Source of the DNA: Hallella multisaccharivorax DSM 17128
GTDB taxonomy: Bacteria; Bacteroidota; Bacteroidia; Bacteroidales; Bacteroidaceae
Reading direction: 5' to 3'
NCBI RefSeq assembly: GCF_000218235.1
Contig: NZ_GL945017.1
Coordinates: forward strand, 3,052,422-3,116,421
Length of the DNA stretch: 64,000 nucleotides
In this document: positions 36,301 to 44,881 of the stretch, piece after piece
Numbering within the stretch: position 1 is the first letter of the stretch
Layout of the letters: every line of letters starts with the position of its first letter
Position numbers and translations under genes: made by a program
Notes under the pieces: generated by a model
Told to the model about the DNA's origin: nothing
The model's database searches: none
What the model saw: only the letters and a program-made list of their open reading frames with translations

Positions 36301-36645
36301 GAAGGTGCGCTTGTCCATCTGCTGCACACCCGTGACGACGACTTCACCGAGCGTCTTGTCATCCGGTACGAGCTCTACACGCATACCCGGCTTGGGCTGC
36401 AAAGTCTGCCGCTGCATGCCGATATAAGTGATGGTGATGCGCTTGCCTTTAGGCACTTGCAACGTGAAGCGGCCTTGCGCGTCAGTGATGGTTCCGGATC
36501 TCGTTCCCTCAACTATGACGGATGCCCCGATTATGGGCTGTTTATCGTCCTGAGAAATAACGGTCCCAGAGATGTCTGTTTGGGCAAATGCCCCTCCTAA
36601 GAATAGGAAAAGGCATGCCAAAAGTGAAAACAGTCTTTTCTGCAT
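33331..36645 (-). CDS. SusC/RagA family TonB-linked outer-membrane transporter (pair 2)
   Basis: This 1,104-residue SusC homologue has a signal peptide (MQKRLFSLLACLFLFLGGAFA), a carboxypeptidase-D-like domain (ISGTVISQDDKQPIIGASV..ITYIGM), the segment LGEVVVTGVQQMDKRTFTGA, a plug with IRVRGATSIYGSSKPLWVVDG and a large barrel ending TFTLKLGL. It is first in the operon SusC-SusD-metallohydrolase-DUF4302 and has a clear promoter. Its N-terminal ~110 residues closely resemble those of pair 3's SusC, so the two loci look like paralogues arranged in tandem. Confidence 0.94.
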   Translation of the reverse strand: MQKRLFSLLACLFLFLGGAFAQTDISGTVISQDDKQPIIGASVIVEGTRSGTITDAQGRFTLQVPKGKRITITYIGMQRQTLQPKPGMRVELVPDDKTLGEVVVTGVQQMDKRTFTGATTKIDADKAKLDGVADISRSLEGRVAGVSVQNVSGTFGTAPKIRVRGATSIYGSSKPLWVVDGVIMEDVTSVDADQLSSGDAKTLISSAIAGLNSDDIESFQILKDGSATSIYGARAMSGVIVVTTKKGHAGQNHISYTGEYTMRLKPSYNQFNIMNSQEQMGIYKELYNDGWLSFSGLLNSSDSGVYGKMYQLMNTYDPATGKFALANTDQAMKEYLRQAEYRNTNWFNELFSNSISRNHSISMSTGTDKAQYYASFSFMNDPGWTLQSKVKRLTANINANYNLSKELSLNMIGNASYRKQRAPGTTNQNINIVTGAVSRDFDINPYSYAINTSRALDPNIFYTRNYAPFNIKNELANNFMDLDVIDLKYQAQLTYKPIMQVQLQGLIDYKFAQTVDATRVTEHSNMAQTYRAMDNATIRDANRWLYTDPDVPNSLPNSVLPNGGFYSEQKYKMNGWDARFTANYNDAFGREKEHIVNLFYGMEVNTTNRFSSYFDGVGTQYDMGLLGNYDYHYFKQASEQNDIYYYLGNGYERKASFYGYINYSYKHRYNLNFTERYEGSNRLGKSTSARWLPTWNVSGSWNAHEEPWFDKTFKGALSTLTLRASYSLTGQDPASTNAAPIIESYNPYRPFANDKESGLYVYDFANPDLTYEKKHELNVGLDAGFLNDRISLTFDLWTRKNFDLIGPKRTTGVGGSITKYANVADMSSHGEELSISTKNILNKNFQWSTDFIFSHYKTKVTSLDTDTRIIDLITGNGFTMVGYPHRALFSLDFRGLNNKGLPTFINQDGNVTVDDINFQTQVKDHLVYEGPTEPTITGSLGNTFTYKNWHLIVFATYSFGNKIRLDQAFWAWYSDLNAMPKEFKNRWTKAGDEKRTDIPVIADLRIYNNSSRLSYAYNAYNLSTARVAKGDFIRMKEISLAYDFPQKWVHAIRLSSLSMKLQATNLFLLYADKKLNGQDPEFFNAGGVAVPMARQLTFTLKLGL

Positions 36646-36733
36646 AATTCCTTCGGATTAAAATTAAACTGTTTAAATTATAATAAAAAAATATAGCTTC
36701 AGACTAAGGTTTAGTATTAATTACCCCATGTTG

Positions 36734-36764
36734 CAAAATTAATATATTTTTATAACATACCAAA
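36734..36764 (-). promoter_or_regulatory. Promoter of SusC/SusD pair 2 operon
   Basis: On the minus strand, TTTG (36761-36764), 19 bases, then TAATTTTG (36734-36741): an exact match in both boxes. It is ~90 bases before the SusC ATG, leaving an AT-rich leader. Confidence 0.8.
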
Positions 36765-37035
36765 TTTTTTGATGGAAAAATATCAGTAAAACTTTGTGGA
36801 AAGCGATATTTTTGTACTATTTGCATTAAATATGTGACAGTGTACGCACACAACGGGCAAGTTAGACGCTTTGTTGTAAAGCCTTTTCCGTTAACAGAAA
36901 GTATGATAAAATAGTAAATTAATGATAAGTAGTAAATTAATTAGTAGGTATCGTGGAGAAAGAGCATCTTCGTGCAAGAGTAAACCAAGGACTAAATAAC
37001 AGAGGCGAGATGATGCCTCCGATGGGATCGTATTG
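36765..37035. other. AT-rich intergenic stretch, no gene seen
   Basis: This stretch lies upstream of the pair 2 promoter. It contains two near copies of AGTAAATTAAT around 36913-36944 but no recognisable gene, RNA or operator. It could hold regulator sites for pair 2; nothing in it identifies them. Confidence 0.4.
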
Positions 37036-37141
37036 TCTCTACACTGTAATGGCATTGCCTCTACACTGTAATCGCATCGCCTTTACACTGTAATCGCATC
37101 GCCTTTACACTGTAATGGCATTGCCTTTACAGTGTAAAGGG
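37036..37141. repeat. 22-bp tandem repeat array E (4 full copies plus a partial)
   Basis: Units begin at 37036, 37058, 37080, 37102 and 37124 (partial), in the same orientation as array B. The core (T/C)TACACTGTAAT is followed by GGCATTG or CGCATCG. The last, partial unit has the G centre (TTACAGTGTAA). It lies downstream of the pair 3 terminator and upstream of the pair 2 promoter region. Confidence 0.93.
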
Positions 37142-37172
37142 AAAGGTCGTTCGTATCGTTGCGTAAGCCATG

Positions 37173-37206
37173 AAAAAAGGAACCCGACTCACACGAGCCA
37201 GATTCC
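37173..37206 (-). terminator. Rho-independent terminator of SusC/SusD pair 3
   Basis: A 12-bp stem, 37195-37206 with 37179-37190, pairs at every position if G-U pairs are allowed, with a 4-base loop. On the minus strand it is followed by TTTTTT. It starts ~59 bases after the SusD stop at 37265. Confidence 0.85.
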
Positions 37207-37264
37207 ACGAAACAAGAGAGAACTTATACCAGCCCAGAACGGACTGATCCTTCTTTTATTCCGG

Positions 37265-38779
37265 TTATTCTTTTCCACCGGCCCACCAGACGGGATCAGT
37301 ATAGATGTAGTCGCCTGCATCGTTGCCCGATCCGAAGACCTTGGCTACATTGGGGTTGGACACTACGTCGCTGTTGCCATAGGGCAGGCGAAGCGGCCAG
37401 CGGTTTTTCCCACTCACCGTGTTGTTGGGGTTGGTCAGTGCTACGGGATAGCTTCCGTCAAGCGCCTTACAGCGGCGGATGTCGTTGTAGGTCTCAAGTT
37501 GTTCGTCACGTGTCTGGGCAAGATACTTCTGCACGAGGGTTTCCTTCAAGGGGTCGGCATCGTACAGTTTAGCCACCTTGTCGAGATATGCATTGGCGGC
37601 GTCGTCAGACAGGCTTGCCTCAGCCACACTGCCGCCCTGTGCAAAATAGTCAGAGAGTGAGGCTTTGACACCCTTGCGGAAAGCATCCTCATCCTTCTGT
37701 CCCAGACGTGCTTTTACCTCGGTGATGATGAAATAAAGTTCGGAAATGCTCATGACGTGTGATGATGCACCACCATTATCCAGCCATGCAGGGTAATTGA
37801 CGCCGTCAACCATGCAGGCCAATTCCTTGTCGCCAGGTGCGGCTACCGTGTCAACCTCATTTTCCCCCGGCTTGTAGAAGGCGGCATAGTTGTAGATTAC
37901 TTCGCGCGGGTCTTTACGTGCTTCCATCAATTTGGTGACTGTAGTGGAACATCCCATGTAATGACGGCTCCATTGGTAGGCCGTCCACGAGTTATTGGGG
38001 TTATTGTTGTTGAAAACGCTCAGCGAGCAGCCGTCAAAGCCGGCTGCCAAAGCTGCATTGGCTTCGGTGAGGACCTTGTTCAGGCGTGCCGGTGTCTTAT
38101 CCGTGGCGTAGGTGCGGAGCAGGTATCGGGCACGGAGTGCATGTACCAGCGCGCCCCATTTTGACACGTCTCCCCCGTAGAGCAGATCTTTAGATCCCAC
38201 ATTCTTGCCGCCAGCAGCGAAGTTGACCTGCGCGGAGTCGAGAAGCTCAAACACGTGGTCGTAGACCTCTTTTTGCGTGTTGATGGCAGGAGTCAGGATA
38301 CCCTTGAAGCATTCCTTGTAGGGAATGTCTCCGTGCAGGTCGGTCAGTGTGGCCCATCCAATGGCTTCCAAAGTCTGTTCCATGCCTAAAAGGTCTCTCT
38401 GACCGGAGTTGGTGCCGCCCTTCTGGCACTTGGCTTTGATATTGTACAGGTTGTTGAGATTGAGGTAGGTGCTGTTCCACTCGTTGTCGAAGGTTGTCGA
38501 CGCAGCCACTTCGTTGGTCTGCCGCAGCTCGGCATTCTTCATCTGGTTGTTGCCTGTACCGAAAAGTTGCTCCGTGTAAGAGGAGACATACCAGGCATAG
38601 TTGCCCTGCAGGGTGCTGAAGACGGTTGACATTTCCGCATCGGTGAGCTGCATGGCACCGTTGGTTATTTTGGTTCCGGGATGCGCCTCGTCGAAATTAA
38701 TCTTGTCCATTATGTCTTCTGAGCACGAGGATACCGTGATGGCAGCCAGTGTCAATGCAAACAAATATTTCAATTTCAT
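37265..38779 (-). CDS. SusD/RagB-type lipoprotein, SusD-like_2 branch (pair 3)
   Basis: This 504-residue lipoprotein has a signal MKLKYLFALTLAAITVSSC and mature start SEDIMDKINFDEAHPG. The body fits the SusD-like_2 (PF12771) branch rather than classic SusD: YAWYVSSYTEQLFGTGNNQ near the start, GWATLTDLHGDIPYKECF, WGALVHALRARYLLRTYA and a C-terminal LRLPYGNSDVVSNPN. It would cap the SusC transporter encoded 30 bases upstream. No degradative enzyme is linked. The substrate is unknown. Confidence 0.9.
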   Translation of the reverse strand: MKLKYLFALTLAAITVSSCSEDIMDKINFDEAHPGTKITNGAMQLTDAEMSTVFSTLQGNYAWYVSSYTEQLFGTGNNQMKNAELRQTNEVAASTTFDNEWNSTYLNLNNLYNIKAKCQKGGTNSGQRDLLGMEQTLEAIGWATLTDLHGDIPYKECFKGILTPAINTQKEVYDHVFELLDSAQVNFAAGGKNVGSKDLLYGGDVSKWGALVHALRARYLLRTYATDKTPARLNKVLTEANAALAAGFDGCSLSVFNNNNPNNSWTAYQWSRHYMGCSTTVTKLMEARKDPREVIYNYAAFYKPGENEVDTVAAPGDKELACMVDGVNYPAWLDNGGASSHVMSISELYFIITEVKARLGQKDEDAFRKGVKASLSDYFAQGGSVAEASLSDDAANAYLDKVAKLYDADPLKETLVQKYLAQTRDEQLETYNDIRRCKALDGSYPVALTNPNNTVSGKNRWPLRLPYGNSDVVSNPNVAKVFGSGNDAGDYIYTDPVWWAGGKE

Positions 38780-38809
38780 AGAATTGTCCTTTTATTTAAC
38801 TGTCACGTT

Positions 38810-41800
38810 TTAGAAAGTTAGCTTGAATCCACCGCCGAAACTGGAGGTGTTAGGCACTGAGAAACGCTCGAAATAGCCGCTCATATTGCCATTACCCTGT
38901 GAGCTCTCCGGATCGAGGTCCGGCATTTTCGCCCACACGAGAATGTTACGGGCAAAGCCGTAGACGCTCATGTCGACGCCCAGGAATTTCGGAAGTCGAT
39001 AGCTCAGTGTCACGTCGCGGAGCTTGAGATAGCTCATGTCATAGATACCGGACTCCGTGACCTGGTTGTAGGCCATGTAATAGTCCTGCTTACTCACCTC
39101 AATCGTGTTTTTCTTGCCTGTGGCTTCATCGATTCCGTCGGCGACCATAGTGCCCTCATGATAGGGGAGAGAGGCTTTGGTGGCTCCGAAATAGTTCATA
39201 GTCATAATGGTACCGTTGTACATCTTCCCACCTTTCTGCCAGTCGAGTGTTGCCGTGAGGCTCAAACGCTTGTAGCGTGCGGAGAGGTTGTATCCCATGT
39301 TGAAGTCGGGGGTGCACTCGCCCAGGTTTACGCTGCTTGCCGTACCCTGTGGCAGACCATTGGAGAGGAGGAGCTCACCGTCTTTGGCGCGCTTGAAGGC
39401 AACGCCATAGATATTGGGATAGCTGTATCCTGCCTGCGCACGGATCTGCGGTTCAACGAATCCGCCGAGCATGATGCTTTCAACGCCATTAGCTAACTTC
39501 TTGACAGAGCTCTTGGTGTGCGTGAAGTTGACACCTAAAGAAAGATCGACATCGGCTGATTTCAGTATGTCTGCCGTGAGTGACAGCTCATGTGACCAGG
39601 TCGTCATCTGTCCGGCATTGGTGCGGAGATACTGGTACCCTGTAGAGCCAGCGGTAGGCACGTCGAAGATTTGGTCGGTGACGTCCTGATAGCTTACTGT
39701 GTACTCCATGCGTACGCGGTTGTCGAAGAAGTTGAGGTCGATACCAGCTTCCCAGTTCTTCGTGTTCTGAGGCTTGAGGTTCTGGTCGAATTTCACGTAG
39801 TAGGGGGCGTAGGCTGACTGTCCACCGATAGGATAACTGGCAGGGGTGTAGATATACATGCCGCTGCCATAGGAAGGTACATACATGTAGTTGTTGTAGA
39901 AGATGCCTGCTTGACCGACCTGTGCGTAGGAGGCGCGCAGCTTACCGTAGGAGAGAATACGGCTGCCTTTCAGCTTGGGCAGCTCGGTGAAGATCCAGCC
40001 CAGAGACACGGAAGGATAGAAGAAACTCCGGTTGCCGCGGGGCATGGTGGAGACAACGTCGTTACGCCCCGTCACCGTCAGGTAGAGCATGTCCCGCCAA
40101 CTGAGTGAGGCCTGACCGAAGACGCCCACTGTGCGCTCCTGCCAGCGGTATTCTTTCCAGCTATTCATGGTTGAGGCGTTGCTAATAGTGGGCTGTCCAT
40201 AGAAGGCGAGGCCGGAGGCGTCGTAGTCCCACTTGCGCTGGTTCTCATGGTTGAATTCGGTGCCGAGGAGAAGGCTGAAGTCCCAGTCGCTGGCCCATTT
40301 GGCAGTGAAGTTGCCCGTTAGCAGGTTGTTGAAGATGTTTTTCTGCATGCCGTAGTTCTCTACCTCACCTTTGGAATTGTAGGCGGAACCTATCTCGGCA
40401 ATGATGCGGTTGTTAGTGGTATAGGCATCGATACCGGTTTGCTCACGGAAAACGAGATTGTAGTTCTCACCCCAGTTGATGTTTGGACGGAACTCTACAT
40501 AGGCATTACCAAAGATGCGGTTGGTGTGCTGATAGAACTGATCGTTGTCAGCAAACCAGTAGGGGTTGTTGAAGGATGCGCGGCGGAAGAGCACCTGTGT
40601 CGTCGGATCGTTGGGCACATGTGAAGGTGTTCCTTTGAGGTCGTATTCAGAGGGAGCGGAATACACCACGTTGATGATACCACTGTTTGCACCTGGAGCT
40701 GATGTAATCTTGATGGCGCTGTAGTTGGCTGAGAATCCAGTTTTCCATTGTTTGTTGACTTCCCAGTCTACGGCGCCGCGCGCACCGGTACGTGTCATGC
40801 CCGTTGAGGGGATGATACCTGTCTGGTAGGTGTCGTTGACGCCGAAAGAGTAGCTCATGCCTTCCTTGCGCTGTGAGATATTGAGCGTGGAGTTTTGGGT
40901 GAAGCCTGTCCGGAAGAAATCGCCCACATTGTCGTGGGTTGTGGGATAAGTCCAGCCGTCGAGACCGGCCTGTGCGTATTTAGGATTGTAGTACATGCCC
41001 TTGTGTGAGTTGAGGTCACCGTTGGTGTGCTTGTTGTTTACGTTGCCGCCATAGGTGGCGTCATTGGCCAGATCTGCGATTTTAGGCCCCCACGACATGG
41101 GCGAAGTAGGGTTGTAGGCGCTCACGCCGTTGCCTTGCGCATAGATATCCTGGTGTTCGAACTTGCGGCTTACCGTTGCAGCGCTCAGGTCAGTAGAGAA
41201 AGAGATAACAGGCTTCTCGGTGTTCTTGCTGCCGTGTTTGGTGGTGATGAGAATCACACCATTGGAGGCGCGTAGGCCGTAGAGGGCTGAGGCAGCCTGC
41301 CCTTTTAGCACGCTGATGCTCTCAATGTCGTCGGGGTTGAGGTCGATGGTGCGGCTGGAGTAGTCGGCACCCGTCACGGAGTCGCCGGTCTTGAAGTCAG
41401 GCGTCGATGAGATGGGCATACCGTCGACGACGTAGAGCGGTGTATTGTTGCCGTCGAAAGAGCGGGCACCGCGGATTTGTATCATGGCAGATGCACCCGG
41501 TGCACCTGATGACGTGCGGATATCAACACCTGTCAGTTTGCCCTGCATGGCGCTGGCCAGAGAGGAGGTGCCTGCTACATTGAGGTCTTCTGCTTTCAAC
41601 TCCTGGGCTGCATAACCTAATGATTTTTTCTCATGGGTGATACCCATTGCGGTAACGACGACTTCGTTGAGCGTACGGTCATCTGCCACGAGCTTGATAA
41701 GCATCTTACTGCTGGCTTTTAAGGTTTGAGGTTTCATACCTAAATAAGAAACCACTAACTTTGCTCCCGCGGGAGCATTGAGGGTGAAGTGACCGTCTTT

Positions 41801-41965
41801 GTCGGTCACGGTACCCATCTTGGATCCTTCTATCAGGACAGAGGCTCCAACGATGGGTTGCCCGTCATCCGATGAAGTCACGATACCACTGACTGTAGTC
41901 TGTGCCAATGCTGCTCCCATATAGAGGAAGAAGCAGGTTAACAACATCATTAGTCTTTTTTGCAT
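38810..41965 (-). CDS. SusC/RagA family TonB-linked outer-membrane transporter (pair 3)
   Basis: This 1,051-residue SusC homologue has a signal MQKRLMMLLTCFFLYMGAALA, a carboxypeptidase-D-like domain (VSGIVTSSDDGQPIVGAS..VSYLGM), a TonB-contact region LNEVVVTAMGITHEKKSLGY, a plug with IQIRGARSFDGNNTPLYVVDG and a barrel ending FGGGFKLTF. The AMGITHEKKSLGYA variant marks the RagA-like subgroup often paired with SusD-like_2 partners, as here. It has its own promoter 175-205 bases upstream. Confidence 0.93.
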   Translation of the reverse strand: MQKRLMMLLTCFFLYMGAALAQTTVSGIVTSSDDGQPIVGASVLIEGSKMGTVTDKDGHFTLNAPAGAKLVVSYLGMKPQTLKASSKMLIKLVADDRTLNEVVVTAMGITHEKKSLGYAAQELKAEDLNVAGTSSLASAMQGKLTGVDIRTSSGAPGASAMIQIRGARSFDGNNTPLYVVDGMPISSTPDFKTGDSVTGADYSSRTIDLNPDDIESISVLKGQAASALYGLRASNGVILITTKHGSKNTEKPVISFSTDLSAATVSRKFEHQDIYAQGNGVSAYNPTSPMSWGPKIADLANDATYGGNVNNKHTNGDLNSHKGMYYNPKYAQAGLDGWTYPTTHDNVGDFFRTGFTQNSTLNISQRKEGMSYSFGVNDTYQTGIIPSTGMTRTGARGAVDWEVNKQWKTGFSANYSAIKITSAPGANSGIINVVYSAPSEYDLKGTPSHVPNDPTTQVLFRRASFNNPYWFADNDQFYQHTNRIFGNAYVEFRPNINWGENYNLVFREQTGIDAYTTNNRIIAEIGSAYNSKGEVENYGMQKNIFNNLLTGNFTAKWASDWDFSLLLGTEFNHENQRKWDYDASGLAFYGQPTISNASTMNSWKEYRWQERTVGVFGQASLSWRDMLYLTVTGRNDVVSTMPRGNRSFFYPSVSLGWIFTELPKLKGSRILSYGKLRASYAQVGQAGIFYNNYMYVPSYGSGMYIYTPASYPIGGQSAYAPYYVKFDQNLKPQNTKNWEAGIDLNFFDNRVRMEYTVSYQDVTDQIFDVPTAGSTGYQYLRTNAGQMTTWSHELSLTADILKSADVDLSLGVNFTHTKSSVKKLANGVESIMLGGFVEPQIRAQAGYSYPNIYGVAFKRAKDGELLLSNGLPQGTASSVNLGECTPDFNMGYNLSARYKRLSLTATLDWQKGGKMYNGTIMTMNYFGATKASLPYHEGTMVADGIDEATGKKNTIEVSKQDYYMAYNQVTESGIYDMSYLKLRDVTLSYRLPKFLGVDMSVYGFARNILVWAKMPDLDPESSQGNGNMSGYFERFSVPNTSSFGGGFKLTF

Positions 41966-42139
41966 AAACTCTCTCTTTAATAATTAACGTATATATATTT
42001 TAAATCTCTCTTGCAATGGAATACAGCTTCACTGGCCCATACTTGAATAACAATTTGAAATAAACTTAAACGTACTACTTATTATTAGTAATAAGAGCTG
42101 TTTAAAAAGTATCTTTTTGTTCTTTTTCTATTTTGTTGG

Positions 42140-42171
42140 CAAAGCTACATGGTTTTTATTAAAGTGTCAAG
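42140..42171 (-). promoter_or_regulatory. Promoter of SusC/SusD pair 3
   Basis: On the minus strand, a TTG-type -33 (CTTG, 42168-42171), 20 bases, then TAGCTTTG (42140-42147), an exact TAnnTTTG. It leaves a ~170-base AT-rich leader before the SusC ATG. Confidence 0.65.
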
Positions 42172-42484
42172 AAAATGCTGTAAAAATGTTTGCGTTTTGA
42201 GTTATATTAACATTTCCGATTGATATATATCAGTTTTAAGGGATAATTATTGGAAATTTAATCCTCGGCCAAGTCATTCAGTGGATGCTCAAAAGATGAT
42301 AGTGGATGGGTCATAAGGCAGAAAAAGCAGAATGCGGCCCTTGTGGCCGTCCGCGATGGCATTGGCAATTCATGCTGTTGCGAGCGGCGACAAGAGTCGC
42401 ACCTTTTATGTGGCTGTGCTGACACGGCACCTTTACACAGACGGCAAACTGTCGTCGGATGGATAAAAAAGGTTTAAGGGGAGC
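42172..42484. other. Intergenic stretch between xth end and pair 3 promoter
   Basis: No gene is seen. On the minus strand a 5-bp GC stem (42335-42339 with 42345-42349) is followed closely by a T-run, a possible weak terminator for xth but ~130 bases after its stop. A short GCGAC/GTCGC inverted repeat lies near 42389-42402. Nothing else is recognised. Confidence 0.35.
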
Positions 42485-43288
42485 CTAAAGGTCAAGATCG
42501 AGTTCTATGGGGCAGTGGTCAGATCCATAGATCTCGGTGTGGATGGATGCGCCGGTAATGTGGTCGCGCAGCCTGTCGGACGTGAGGAAATAGTCGATGC
42601 GCCAGCCGGTGTTGTGCTCACGGGAACGGAAACGGTAGCTCCACCATGAATAGGTGACCTCGTCAGGATGCAACGCGCGGAAGGAGTCGGTAAAACCGCT
42701 GTCAAGCAACGTCGTCATCTTGTCGCGCTCCTCATCAGTAAAGCCTGCGTTGAGATGGTTTGTCTTGGGATTTTTAATGTCTATTTCTTCGTGGGCCACG
42801 TTCATGTCTCCACACACAATAACCGGTTTCTTCTGGTCCAAAGCCTGCAGATAGGCGCGGAAGTCGTCCTCCCATTGCATCCTGTATGGCAGCCGGCGGG
42901 GCTTTCCGCCCGTGGTTTCTGCTTCCTGAGAGTTGGGCGTGTAGACGCAGACGAGGTAGAACTCTGGCATTTCCATCGTAATGACACGGCCTTCGTGGCC
43001 GTGTTCCTCTATGCCCATGCCGTAAACGACGCTCAGGGGCGTATGGCGCGTGTAGATGGCCGTGCCGCTGTAGCCCTTGCGCTCAGCGTAGTTCCAGTAA
43101 GATTGATACCCGTCGAACTGCAGATCAAGCTGTCCTTTCTGCATCTTGGTTTCTTGCAGGCAGAAGAAATCGGCGTCAAGGTCCTTGAAATATGCTTCGA
43201 AGCCTTTGCTTTTCACGTTACCCTCGTCGTCGGTCTTAGGCTTGACGCAGGCGCGAAGACCATTGACATTCCACGATATGAATTTCAT
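42485..43288 (-). CDS. xth: Exodeoxyribonuclease III (AP endonuclease)
   Basis: This is a 267-residue member of the EEP family that cuts DNA at abasic sites and degrades 3' ends. Motifs: MKFISWNVNGLRA (Asn ligand), FFCLQETKM (metal Glu), GYSGTAIYTR, CGDMNVAHEEIDI (Asp/Asn), YSWWSYR, GWRIDYFL and the terminal catalytic GSDHCPIEL (Asp-His). A ~10-residue insert near the N-terminus (KPKTDDEGNVK) is seen in several Bacteroidales homologues. It is the last gene of the DUF1599-to-xth cluster, 21 bases after folE. Confidence 0.96.
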   Translation of the reverse strand: MKFISWNVNGLRACVKPKTDDEGNVKSKGFEAYFKDLDADFFCLQETKMQKGQLDLQFDGYQSYWNYAERKGYSGTAIYTRHTPLSVVYGMGIEEHGHEGRVITMEMPEFYLVCVYTPNSQEAETTGGKPRRLPYRMQWEDDFRAYLQALDQKKPVIVCGDMNVAHEEIDIKNPKTNHLNAGFTDEERDKMTTLLDSGFTDSFRALHPDEVTYSWWSYRFRSREHNTGWRIDYFLTSDRLRDHITGASIHTEIYGSDHCPIELDLDL

Positions 43289-43309
43289 ATGAGTTCTGTT
43301 TGTAATGTT

Positions 43310-43903
43310 TCAGATACGTTTTGATTCCCCTCGCAGGAGGCTCATAAACTCTTCACGGACCTTCATTGATTCGAAGACGCCGCTGTAGGCCGACGTGGTG
43401 GTGATGCTGTTCTGCTTCTCCACACCGCGCATCTGCATGCACATATGTTTGGCCTCAATGACAACCATGACGCCCTGCGGCTTGAGGGTGTCGTTGATGC
43501 AGTGCATGACTTGCTCCGTGAGACGCTCCTGCACTTGCAGGCGGTGCGAGTAGATGTCGATAACGCGCGCTATCTTGCTCAGACCCGTGATGTGGCCGTT
43601 GGGGATATAAGCTATATGCGCCTTGCCATAAAACGGGAGCATGTGATGCTCGCACATGGAGAAGAAGTCTATGTCCTTGACGATGACCATTTGGTCGTAC
43701 TGCTCTTCAAAGAGCGCGTCAGTGAGCACCTTGTGCGGGTCCTGTGTGTAGCCACGCGTAAGAATCTGCATCGCCTTGGCCACACGCATGGGCGTTTTCA
43801 CCAGTCCCTCACGGTCGGGATTTTCACCCAGCAGCGAGAGGATGGCTTTATAGTGAGTGGCGAGCTCGTCGAGTCCGTCGCGGAATTCTGTCTCTGGATT
43901 CAT
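43310..43903 (-). CDS. folE: GTP cyclohydrolase I
   Basis: FolE makes 7,8-dihydroneopterin triphosphate from GTP, the first step toward folate, and its product also feeds the queuosine pathway. Starting at the ATG at 43903 gives 197 residues, the usual size; a TTG at 43957 would add 18 unrelated residues abutting the upstream gene. Conserved: [33 protein letters not shown] with the zinc Cys-Glu-His-His, [25 protein letters not shown] and the second zinc Cys in [10 protein letters not shown]. It is type I (Zn-dependent). It is linked to the SPOR, tpiA and xth genes on the same strand. Confidence 0.96.
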   Translation of the reverse strand: MNPETEFRDGLDELATHYKAILSLLGENPDREGLVKTPMRVAKAMQILTRGYTQDPHKVLTDALFEEQYDQMVIVKDIDFFSMCEHHMLPFYGKAHIAYIPNGHITGLSKIARVIDIYSHRLQVQERLTEQVMHCINDTLKPQGVMVVIEAKHMCMQMRGVEKQNSITTTSAYSGVFESMKVREEFMSLLRGESKRI

Positions 43904-43959
43904 GGGGGTATCTGTTAACTTTTCTAATGAGTTGTCTGTAGTTGCCTGCGGAAGCAAAT

Positions 43960-44754
43960 TCAGTTGAAGACTGTAATCTTTCCTTTTACAATGATGGCAG
44001 ATTTATAGCCTAATGCTTTCACAGAATGAAGCATTTGTTCGGCCTCTCCGAGGGTACGGTAGTTGCCTACACGGCAAATCCATCTTGGAGAATAGAAGTG
44101 TACATAGATGGGTTGGTCGGGGAAGCGCATCTTAATGGCGTTGCCTGCCTGCTGTGCCTTTATCTTGTCAGCGCGGGTGTTGCCTCCGGCGAATGCTTGC
44201 ACACGGTATCCTGTTACTTTGTGGGCACCGCGCATCACTTTTTTGCGCATGTCGACAGTGGGAATATGCAGTTCATCTTCTGCCGCTTCTTCTGCTGCGC
44301 GCTTCTCAGCCGCACTTCTTTCGGCAGCCTGGCGTTTCTCTTCCGCCGCCTTTTCGTCGGCTGCCTTTTCGGTTGCGCGCTTTTGCATGGCAATGGCTTC
44401 TTCTATAGCGCGACGGTCTTCATTGGCTTTCTCTGCCTGTTTTTTCTTTTCTTCTTCGGCTTTCTGTCGGTCTCGCAACTTCTGTAGGCTGTCACTCTTT
44501 GCCGTTCTATCGCTTTGCGGAGTTGTCTTCACCGTTTGCGGAGCTGTTTTAACGGGTTGAGCAGGGGTCTTCTGCTGTGGTGAAACTGTTTCACTCACAT
44601 TGCCATTGACAAGGTTGTCGATCTCCTTTGTCTGCGTAATCGTAATTTTCCCTTTCCCTGTCTGCTGTTGACGCAGGTGCTGCGTGAATGTCTGTGCAGA
44701 TGATGTAAGGGCGACTCCCATGAGTGATAAAAGGAGAATGACAATTCTTTTCAT
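43960..44754 (-). CDS. SPOR domain protein with coiled-coil linker
   Basis: This 264-residue exported protein has a signal peptide [21 protein letters not shown] Gln/Thr-rich stretch follows, then ~80 residues of Ala/Lys/Glu repeats predicted to be coiled coil ([40 protein letters not shown]). The C-terminal SPOR domain runs from [20 protein letters not shown] to the end. SPOR domains bind denuded peptidoglycan glycan strands, often at the division site. The protein is probably periplasmic, or anchored through the wall. It lies between tpiA and folE. Confidence 0.88.
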   Translation of the reverse strand: MKRIVILLLSLMGVALTSSAQTFTQHLRQQQTGKGKITITQTKEIDNLVNGNVSETVSPQQKTPAQPVKTAPQTVKTTPQSDRTAKSDSLQKLRDRQKAEEEKKKQAEKANEDRRAIEEAIAMQKRATEKAADEKAAEEKRQAAERSAAEKRAAEEAAEDELHIPTVDMRKKVMRGAHKVTGYRVQAFAGGNTRADKIKAQQAGNAIKMRFPDQPIYVHFYSPRWICRVGNYRTLGEAEQMLHSVKALGYKSAIIVKGKITVFN

Positions 44755-44793
44755 TTTTATGACTGATTGATTGAATGTGTTGGGGTGTTATCA

Positions 44794-44858
44794 GGGCGGC
44801 TTTAACAGCCGCCCCTTTTATTCAGATGACGGGGCGGCTCAAATGAAAAGCCTCCCCG
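44794..44858. other. Two inverted repeats between tpiA and the SPOR gene
   Basis: The first is a perfect 7-bp stem, GGGCGGC (44794-44800) with GCCGCCC (44808-44814). The second is a 10-bp stem with one mismatch, CGGGGCGGCT (44830-44839) with AGCCTCCCCG (44849-44858). GGGCGGCT is shared by both. On the coding (minus) strand neither is followed by a T-run, so they are not classic terminators; RNA stabilisation or processing at the tpiA 3' end is a guess. Confidence 0.55.
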
Positions 44859-44881
44859 AGATCATTTCTTACAGATTCCCG

